Positions 56,485 through 64,000 of a DNA stretch of 64,000 bases are shown piece by piece (positions within the stretch are counted from its first letter, which is position 1; each line of letters opens with the position of its first letter). Source of the DNA: Diadophis punctatus similis. Lineage: Eukaryota > Chordata > Lepidosauria > Squamata > Dipsadidae. The notes below the pieces were generated by a model. It did no database searches. It was not told where the DNA came from and saw only the letters and a list, made by a program, of their open reading frames with translations. The stretch is taken from positions 15,532,919-15,596,918 of the forward strand of contig JALIGW010000010.1 of NCBI GenBank assembly GCA_023053685.1, given 5' to 3'. Position numbers and translations under genes: made by a program.

Positions 56485-57551
56485 GGAGCCGCCAAATCCC
56501 TGAGGACGTTATGGAGGTCTTGCTTGACTCTCGCAGACCGTCCACGCATCGTATTTATGCAGCCTCTTGGAAGGCTTTCTGCTCATGGTGTGCTAGGGAG
56601 GATTATTCCCCACTGGATCTTTCGGTCATAAATGTCCTTTAATTCCTACGCCAGGGGCTAGCTAAGGGTCTTTCCCCGAGTACCCTCAACCGCCAGATTG
56701 CTGCCCTGTCCATGGTGCTGTCTTGTCCCTCTCTGAGGAAACTCTCTGCTCACCCCTTAGTCTCCAGGTTCCTAAAGGGCGCAATGAATAGATGCCCTCC
56801 TGTAGTGCATAGGTATCCCACCTGGGACTTGTCCAAAGTGTTATTAGCACTCATGGGGGGCGCCTTTGAGCCTTTGCACTCCGTCTCTCTGGCCCACCTA
56901 ACATACAAGGTGGTTTTCCTGGTGGCTGTCACCTCTGCCCGTCGCATTTCCGAACTGGCAGCCCTTTCCATCAGGAGTGACCTCTGTGTGTTCCACCAGG
57001 ACAGGGTGGTTTTGCGGTTGGATCCCACCTTTCTGCCAAAGGTAAACTCTTACTTTCATTGGGCTCAGGAGGTGGTATTACCTTCCTTTTACCCTTCTCC
57101 ATCCTCAGACATTGAAAGACAGTGGCACCTCCTGGACGTGAGGCGCGCACTGGACACTTACATACAAAGGACCTCTGCCTTTCGCAAGACTGAGGCCTTG
57201 TTTGTCTCTTTCCACCACACTTCCTTGGGGAGGAAAGCATCCTCTGTCATGGTGGGTCGGTGGATTCGTAATGTCATTAACACTGCATATGAACAAATGT
57301 CCTTGCCACGACCCACCAGGATTACGGCCCATTCCACATGCAGTGCAGCCACCACTGCGGCTTGGAACACGAGGGCTTCCATCGAGATCTGCTGGACTGC
57401 CACTTGGGCATCTCCAACGCCATTTGTCCGGCACTACAGACTGGACACTTTCGCCTCTCAGGAGGCTGACCTTGGGCGCAGAGTGCTGGAACAGGTAACA
57501 TTGGAGGGCGGTGGTCCCAGCCAGAATCAGGAGGCCCTCCCTGGGGACTAA
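56379..57551 (+). pseudogene. DIRS copy 3 tyrosine recombinase
   Basis: The frame starts at 56379 inside the methyltransferase ORF and meets a TAA at 56640-56642. It resumes as a 279-codon stretch (56712-57551). Counted in that stretch, the first catalytic Arg lies in Ser-Ala-Arg-Arg-Ile-Ser-Glu-Leu (77-78) and the His of the His-x-x-Arg box is 207. The Arg is replaced by Cys (codon TGC, residue 210). The catalytic Tyr is 242 in Phe-Val-Arg-His-Tyr. Copy 2 has Arg (His-Ser-Thr-Arg-Ser) at the same place, so CGC to TGC, a CpG-type change, is likely. The enzyme would recombine the circular DNA intermediate. With both a stop and a lost catalytic Arg it is inactive. Confidence 0.9.
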
Positions 57552-57566
57552 ATTACTTTGGTATGT

Positions 57567-57660
57567 CCCAATCTTGGCGGCTAGCTCCACCCACTATGGA
57601 GAATGAGATGTTGTACTTACTTGAGACGTCCATTCTCGTAGGGTGGAGCTAGCCGCCAAG
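57567..57660 (+). repeat. DIRS copy 3 internal complementary region
   Basis: 57567-57603 is the exact complement of the left terminus (48118-48154). 57604-57660 is the complement of the right terminus (57968-58024) with two mismatches. The two halves meet at GAA|TGAG. This bridging sequence is the hallmark of DIRS1-type elements and lets a circular DNA be completed. Confidence 0.93.
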
Positions 57661-57877
57661 TCCTCCCTTCTAACGTGTTCTGGCTGGACGAGGAGCCTAT
57701 TACTCGTATAGTCATTAGGTATCTAGGTGTATTAGTGTACATAGTTATCTTCTCTCTGTAGGTAGTTAGGTTAGGTAGTTAGGTCTCTCACATATCAACT
57801 CATGTGTAATTTTCTGTGATTGGACAGTTAATAAACTTGTTAGATTGATGGCACTTGAGTCTGGCATTTATCCCTCG

Positions 57878-58024
57878 TCAAAAGAGGGGGAATCTAGGCC
57901 TAGAGCCACCTTTTATACTTTTCCAGACTCAGTCATAATTGGCTAGAAGGCTGTGCCAATACCCAATCTTGGCGGCTAGCTCCACCCTACGAGAATGGAC
58001 GTCTCAGGTAAGTACAACGTCTCA
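57878..58024 (-). repeat. DIRS copy 3 right inverted terminal repeat
   Basis: Complement of the left repeat over 113 bp, followed by a right-specific extension (to 58024) that pairs with the internal complementary region. Confidence 0.93.
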
Positions 58025-58027
58025 TTT

Positions 58028-58790
58028 TATGAAGACTGATCCAAAACAGGACTTTAGCTCTGCCCTTTCATAGCTACCTATTAGAATTTTACCTTCTTCA
58101 CTGAGAAGCTAGTGTACTTCTCTGGATACCAAGATGGGTAGAATATTAATTAATTAAAATACAATAATAACTGTTTTTTTCTTTTCCATTTATTTTAACA
58201 ATACCCCCAAAGTCCTTTTTTAATTCTTAGTATCCTGCAATAATCTACTTATTCTTTGCTTTCATGCTACAAGCTATAAAGTTCCAGGATACTTACCCAT
58301 TTCCTTTGTGACTTAGCCCTCTTTTAATTTTATTTTTGCTTCTTTTTTTGCCAAAAAATTTACTAAGCCTTTTGTGTAGCCACATTAACTTTTTTTGCCC
58401 ATTTCCATTATTTAAGGAATGGAATGTAATTGTTTGAAATGTTTGAGCTTGTTTTCTCATTAGCTTCTCTTACCATATTTACCATACCTGGCAATTAAGA
58501 AGCCCAGTATTTGTTCACTTTCCCTGAATATTTCTCTAGTTTTAGTTTTCTCAATTAAGGCTTCCTATTAGTATCAAGACAAAGACTCCGATGGAGAAAG
58601 TTTTTATCAAGACAAGTCAGAAATTTTCTACAAAGATCACATTTGGCAGAGTTTGCTTTTCAATAAATGTTGGGATAATTATACTTCAGCAGCAGTACAA
58701 CTTTTGTAGAAAATTCTGCCTTTTGCTTTTGTAAGGCATCATAATCATCACCCTGTACTTTACTCAGTTACTCTCAACAGCAGGGGTGGG
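58028..58790. other. AT-rich intronic DNA
   Basis: No feature recognised. Confidence 0.5.
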
Positions 58791-58994
58791 CAATTAATTT
58801 CCCCAAGGGGCCCCATGAGAAACTGGGACTGCTGTGTAGGCCCGAACAAATTGGGCTGTGAAGATGTGTAGGCATGCTGAAACAAGCACGAAATTGGGGG
58901 GGGGGGAGTGACCTTCAAAATAAAAGCCGCACTGGCTAAACAGGGACGGCCAAAGGGTCAGATGTGACCTGGGGGCTGTAAAATGCCAGGTCTG
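58791..58994. mobile_element. Old hAT MITE
   Basis: CAGGGGTGGGCAATTAATTT at the left and GCCAGGTCTG at the right, flanked by CTCAACAG and CTCTACAA (six of eight bases shared). Interior includes a run of G. Confidence 0.65.
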
Positions 58995-59189
58995 CTCTAC
59001 AATAATGCCAAGTTCATTCTTTCTGATTTCTATGCACAAGTGAATATGTTTAAGGTTCAGTGCAACTACACCATCTTTTCTATTGTGAACAATAATAAAA
59101 TCAGTTAAAACCAAGTACAAATGCAATATAGAGGAAGAGAAGGAGAGAGGGAGAGAAAGAATAGAGACAGAGATAATAACAGTGATATA

Positions 59190-60251
59190 GGTAGTCCTCA
59201 ACTTATGGCTATAATTGAGCCAAAATTTCCATTGCTAAGCAAGGCTGTTGTTAAGTGAATTTTGTCCCATTTAAGACCTTTTTTCCTGGTTGTTAAGTAA
59301 ATCACTTCAGTTGTTAAATGAATCATATGGTCATTAAGCAAATCTGGTTTCCCCCATTGACTTTACTTGTTGGAAGCTAGCTGAGAAAGTCACAAATGGT
59401 GATCACATGTCTTAAATACATGCCAATTGCCAAGCATCCAAATTTTGATCACAGGACCATGGGGATACTGTAATGGTCATAAGTGTGAAAAATGGTCATA
59501 AGTCACTTTTTTCACTGCCATTGTAATGTGGGAAGAAATATCCATCTGGTTCAGTTCCAAGCTAGGAGAAAAACACTGGAGACAAAGTGAAGGCTGGAGG
59601 CTGATTGGAAAGAGGCTCCATTTATTGATGAACAGGACCACAAAGCACATGTGATTCAGGGCAGATGACCACATGGAGTTGAGAGTGGGTGGCTTTTATA
59701 CCTTCTCTGAGCTTTGTATTTGAGCTTCCTGTTCCTGTGCAAGTACATGTCTTCTATTGACTGCTGTCAGACTCCCATGGGGCCATGCAGGGGTTATGTA
59801 GGGGTCACAGCTGGCTCTATAGGCAAAGTACAAATCCTAGGTGTTTGTCTGAGCTTTGGTTGGTTGAACCAACCAAAGGTTTGGTTGGTTGGTTTGGTTG
59901 AAGTTTGCTGGGGTTGATGCAATGTCTGAAAGGGTGTTGGGTAATTCCTATTGTGGCTTAATGCCTTTGCCCTGGTTTGGCTCTTGGGTGAGGGTATTTG
60001 CTTATGAATATAGCTATCTAGTTTTCAATAAGCTCTTTATCTCTTAAGTGCTGACATCTGCTGAGGGCTATTAAGAAAGGTGGGGGCTGCTTTCTGTCTC
60101 CAAGATCATGTTTTTCCATTCTTCCTTTAGGGAAATATAATATTCTGCCTATTTAATATTCCTCAAAATATTTCATTCTTCTAGGAGGGGGATGGCTTCC
60201 CACAGTACCTTTGAACAGCCACTAAACAAATGATTGTATGTCAAAACTACC
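59190..60251. mobile_element. TIR DNA transposon interrupted by a solo LTR
   Basis: GGTAGTCCTCAACTTATGGC and the inverted GATTGTATGTCAAAACTACC form the ends. TATA flanks both (59186-59189, 60252-60255). It has the non-coding body of a common tetrapod repeat. The LTR at 59527-60204 splits it after CATTGTAA. Confidence 0.8.
59527..60204 (-). mobile_element. Solo LTR, retroviral type
   Basis: TGTGGGAAG at 59527 and CTTCCCACA at 60204 are inverted ends. Flanks GTAA and GTAC suggest a 4 bp duplication with one change. On the minus strand a TATAAAAG (complement of 59694-59702) indicates the reading direction. Related to 62246-62880. No internal viral genes. Confidence 0.8.
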
Positions 60252-60269
60252 TATAGAGATAATAGAAAT

Positions 60270-60335
60270 ACAGAAGAGAGGGAGAGGGATAAGTCAGAGA
60301 CAGAGAGAGAAAGACAGAGAGAGAAAGACAGAGAT
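60270..60335. repeat. GAGA-rich simple repeat
   Basis: GAGAGA and GAGAAAGACA units. Confidence 0.85.
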
Positions 60336-60495
60336 CTTAGCAAGAAAGCCAGCTGTGTGACCTTGGCTCAGTTACTTGCTCTCAGCTCTAGAAAGGAGGC
60401 AATGGCACATCATTTCTGAAAAATTGTGCCAAGAAAACTTCAGGGACTACTACAGGCAATCTCTAAGAACCAGACACAACTGAACAGAAGAAAAA
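60336..60495 (+). mobile_element. BovB/Sauria-SINE-type 3' end
   Basis: TGCCAAGAAAACTTCAGGGA and AACCAGACACAACTGAACAG resemble the conserved 3' end shared by BovB LINEs and Sauria SINEs (consensus near GTCGGACACGACTGA). The orientation is plus. Confidence 0.65.
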
Positions 60496-60547
60496 TAATA
60501 TATAGTAGCCAAGAAAAATTATAACTCTCAATATAACCAGGAAATGG

Positions 60548-60790
60548 GCCTTTCTCACGGGGCCTTAAGCCTGGACACAAAACCAGGTCTTCAAGGTCTT
60601 ACGAAAGGCCAACAAGATTATGCCCATCCTAATCTCTGAAAGAGAATGTTGCAGAGGGCATACATATTTCTCTGCCATATGACTATGGCAGAGAAGGCAT
60701 GCCTCCAGGTACCTTTCAGACAAAATTCCCTGGACCTACCAGGACCTATAGCATGCCTAACCTGCTGGACTAAATTGGACAGGTAGAAAT
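60548..60790 (+). mobile_element. Old LINE-derived fragment
   Basis: AGGTCTTCAAGGTCTTACG and GAAAGGCCAACAAGATTATG correspond to 24870-24910 (same family as the fragment at 24666) with many changes. Confidence 0.45.
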
Positions 60791-62245
60791 ATGGGAAAAG
60801 ATATTCTTAAAAGTTTGTGTAGAAAATATAATCACTTTTAAGAGGACGAAATGGACTATTATGCAATCAAAAGATACAGTAGGGAAATAATTCCAGAATT
60901 TAATTGCGAGAAAAAAAGAAACCTTTTTAAAATTTACTTAAAAACTAAATTGTAGCAGAATCAAATTGGACATTTCTTGAATTCCAACAGAAATGCTTCA
61001 ACCAAAATTAAAACAGAGAAGTTGACAGAAAAATGTGTAACAAAAAAAAAACATTGGTTTCCTCTACTGCTTTGAAACTAAGTTGGAAAGCAATATCAAA
61101 ATAAAATCCAGTAAATTTTTTAAAAACTCAAACAATAAGATTGATTTTTAAAAAACTTGTTTTCCTGGAAAGAAAACATTCAGGAAATTTGAAAACAAAT
61201 TTCAATACAAAATTAATTAGGAACCTGCAAAGACAAACGGCAATTTAGAACTGGTTCTCTGTTTCTATTTTCCATCTGTTTAGTGATCAGTTAATGATTG
61301 AAAATTCACTCTTGTCTCAGTATATTTTAGAATTTTGAGCTTCTTCAAAGTCTTTCAAATATACAAATCCAGACATAATGGCAAACCACAATTAGTACAA
61401 AGGAAACCACACATAGTACAAAATGTGGTTCACAAATCAATTTCAATGTTTATATGAAACAAAATTCATTTTGGCTCTAAAGATCATGTTTTAGCATTAT
61501 TTCATTTACTGACACATTTCAGAAGTCTTTGTAACATTTAAAAAAAACCTATTTGCAGTTCTAATAAAATATAAACCTAAAATCTGCTTTTATGAATTTC
61601 AAAACATAACTTTAGCTATTAATCAAGATTTTCTAATTGCTTCATGTGAAATATGTATGACAATTATAGCATACATTTTTTGTGAATTCAGTACTGAAGA
61701 ACAAAAGAGCAGAATATTAAGATGAACAGTATATCTAACTAATATCATTATATTGATGAATACTGCTCAATATAGTTGACATTTTGTTTGGGATACAAAT
61801 TTTGGTGACTATACTTTCTTTCTGCGGCCTCCATGTCACATAATAGGATAGAGAAAAATTAATCTTCTTTCCTGGTACAAATCTGGGTCATAGTGGCTAA
61901 TGAAAACCAAATTGGACATAGCAGACTAGTTTGTTTAGTGAAAATGCTGGAAGTTAAACTCATACATACACTAAGAAATGCAGTTATATTCTTTATATAT
62001 AAGATGTAATCAATGGTTAATAGGAGCTTGCAATGCAAAACAAACTTTTCTGAAGGTTTTAGGGAGCAGGAATTAATACAGGACTGTAAAAAAAATTCAG
62101 GGCTTTACTAGTACTAGATGATTTACAGCAGAAAAACAAGGATTATCTTGTTTGAAGTGAACTGAAATGTTTTCCTACTTACTTAGATAAAGTTATTAGA
62201 TCGCTGAGATTAAATATACATATGTACTAATATTTGCCAATCCTT
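60791..62245. other. AT-rich intronic DNA
   Basis: No repeat or gene recognised. Confidence 0.5.
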
Positions 62246-62880
62246 TGTTGTAAGAAATATCCTTCTGGGTTCGGTTCCAAGTGGGGAAACAGACAATGGA
62301 AGCATGGAGGCTGTTTGTAAAGATGGTTTTAATGGTGGACAGCAGACCACATGGTTTGAGGTCCTGGGGAAAAGGGGGATCACATGCCTCGAAGATGTTG
62401 AAGACGAAGAGAAGGGCTGAGATGCTGAAAGTGCCTGAGTTTTATACTCTCTGTTGGGCCCCACCTTAAGAGTTTCCTGTTCCTGTGTAAGAAATGTATC
62501 CCATTGGCTGTCAGACTCCCAGGGGCGGGGGTCTTAGCTAACTTTGTAGGCTTTTGTCTGTGTCCCACCAGGCTCGGCTGATGCAATCTTCCCAGGTGTC
62601 ATGTGGTGAGTTTCTGTTTGCTAGATGAGTCTGCCTGAAGGGGATAGATCTTTGTTATGTAGAATAGACTGGCCCAGGCTATTAACAAAGGTGGGGGAAT
62701 GAGTGAGCTGGGCCCATTCCTTGATGGCCCATTGACAAAGGTGGGGGCTACTATGAGTTTTTTCCTGCCTAAAACATGTTTCTCCATTTTCTCATCCAGG
62801 GAAATATAATATTCTACCTTTTTAATATTTCCTAAAATATTTCATTCCTCTAGGAGAGGGGTAGGTGCTAGCTTCCTACA
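62246..62880 (-). mobile_element. Solo LTR, same family as 59527-60204
   Basis: TGTTGTAAGAAATATCC at 62246 and GCTTCCTACA at 62880. CCTT flanks it on both sides (62242-62245, 62881-62884). Minus-strand TATAAAAC (complement of 62438-62445) and ATTAAAA (complement near 62328) fit LTR promoter and polyadenylation signals. No provirus between the two LTRs. Confidence 0.82.
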
Positions 62881-64000
62881 CCTTAAAGTACTAAGCATTG
62901 AATACATTAGATAGGTAAACCTATCTTCAAAATCATTAATCTGTACTTAGATCTGTTCTGATATTTTCTTGATATGAAAGATTATCAAGATGTACTTGAA
63001 TGTATCTTCAAATCAGTATGTTGAATGATGAATCTGATTATTCTTGGTATATACTATGAACTAAACAGATTCAGTTTATTTGATTTTAGAGGGCCTTTCT
63101 ATTAATTCCAGGACCATTAACCACAGTATTTTTGTGCCACTCAATTTTAACTTTATCTAAAGGTATAATATTACAACAGCTCTGTCCTTCCTGGAGAGAT
63201 GATTTCAAAAGGCAGTGATTCAAGATCTTGGTTCAGACTTTTATTTTAGTTTCTTATGCTATCTAATGTATACATAAAGCCATGTTATTTCATCCAGTAA
63301 CTATGGTGGTGTTAGGGTTAGGTTGAAGTTTATCAAACAAACATGAGTTTAGTAGTATATAAATAACTTAAAATACTAACTAAGCTGTGCTTAAAATGTT
63401 TTCTGCACACAGTCTTTATTAGAAACCAAGCTGTTTCATTTTGTGTAATGAAACTTGATGTTCTGAAAACAAATTAATTTAGTTACGTAAAAAGTGTTTA
63501 AGATTACCCATTTGAACCTAATGAATATTACACAACCAAAGAATCAAGAAATTACAACGCTGTTTAGTATGACGACAGAATAACTGTTTATATCAATGGT
63601 ATATCCAGACTTCGGTTTGAAGCCAACAATAACATTTCTAATGAATAGGTTTACAGGATGAAAACACTTTCATTCATTCTTCATTCTATTCAGCCAAATA
63701 ATTTACTAAGACAGAAACTGGAATAGTTTTGTAGAATAAGATTTATTGTCAGGGAAATACTCTTGACTGAAATGTTTAAGAAAGGAAACTTCAGTTATAA
63801 TGCCATTCACCTGTAATAAGTCCAAAATTCAGCAAACTTTATTTCTAAGTAGAAAAAAATCATATTACATAGGACTATAGGAGGGGAGCATTGCCACTAG
63901 GAAGAAAACATTGTTATTACTGTCAAACAATGTAAACTTACAGCAGAGACTTAAAAAATTAGAACCCATGCATTCTATAAGAAAATGCATAAGAAACATG
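62881..64000. other. AT-rich intronic DNA
   Basis: No feature recognised up to the window end. No CNKSR2 first exon was found. Confidence 0.5.

Larger units (their letters stand above)
48117..58027 (+). mobile_element. DIRS-type retrotransposon, copy 3 (both termini present)
   Basis: Inverted terminal repeats at 48118-48240 and 57878-58024. A leader, ORF1 remnant, RT-RNase H-methyltransferase, tyrosine recombinase and internal complementary region (57567-57660) lie in order on the plus strand. No target duplication is seen except a TTT at each edge (48117-48119, 58025-58027). Interrupted by an ORF1-only L1 (48308-50872) and a hAT (52868-53855). Without these the element is about 6.3 kb, normal for DIRS1-like elements. 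Confidence 0.93.

Noticed and set aside
59527..62880. A full provirus bounded by the two related LTRs
   Set aside because: The LTRs differ substantially, each has its own 4 bp flank, and the DNA between them is AT-rich intron with a transposon end, a SINE tail and no gag, pol or env.

Overview
The window looks like intronic DNA of a squamate, most probably an advanced (caenophidian) snake. One exon of a host protein-coding gene is visible: 6239-6402 on the minus strand, with consensus splice sites, encodes part of the SAM domain of CNKSR2 (connector enhancer of KSR 2). The rest is compatible with the flanking introns of that gene on the minus strand. The snake call rests on the LINE families: CR1/L3-type LINE 3' ends carrying (AATAG)n microsatellites (19.5 kb and 38.3 kb), a GATA array, tRNA-type squamate SINEs and a BovB-like tail. 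No tRNA, rRNA, CRISPR or bacterial genes were seen.

Layout. 0.5-5.6 kb: a decayed Ty3/gypsy LTR element (LTR, gag, protease, start of RT, end of integrase) with a SINE and a hAT/inverted-repeat block inside. 6.2 kb: the CNKSR2 exon. 7.3-8.8 kb: a foldback element with ~300 bp inverted arms and two tandem-repeat blocks. 9.4-12.1 kb: GATA array, a LINE 5' fragment, three small DNA transposons and an L1 fragment. 12.1-16.6 kb: DIRS copy 1 (minus). 16.6-18.1 kb: second gypsy copy with a triplicated gag segment. 18.5-19.0 kb: 3' part of a Tc1 transposon. 19.7-38.0 kb: an ancient minus-strand L1 (L1-A) that has absorbed a 2 kb hAT, a 439 bp hAT MITE, a LINE tail, a pogo-type transposon, a plus-strand L1 (L1-B, itself holding a hAT, a CR1 and a 2.6 kb L1-like element), and a CR1 with a solo LTR in its tail. 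38.4-44.0 kb: DIRS copy 2 (minus). 44.7-45.6 kb: an old CR1. 48.1-58.0 kb: DIRS copy 3 (plus), complete between inverted terminal repeats, interrupted by an intact ORF1-only L1 and a 988 bp palindromic hAT. 58-64 kb: AT-rich intron with small DNA transposons and two related solo LTRs.

The three tyrosine-recombinase (DIRS) retrotransposons are the main coding content. They encode a Gag-like ORF1, RT-RNase H-methyltransferase, and (copies 2 and 3) an overlapping tyrosine recombinase. Copy 3 still shows the internal complementary region that pairs with both of its ends. All three are inactivated, at least twice by CpG-type mutations in the recombinase.

The most unusual item is the 2,565 bp element at 48308-50872. 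It is an L1 with an intact 356-codon ORF1 and no ORF2, flanked by a perfect 19 bp target-site duplication, resembling mammalian HAL1 ('half-L1') elements. A second, decayed element of almost the same length (30887-33495), with its own 15 bp duplication and a similar G-rich 3' tract, suggests a family rather than a single accident.
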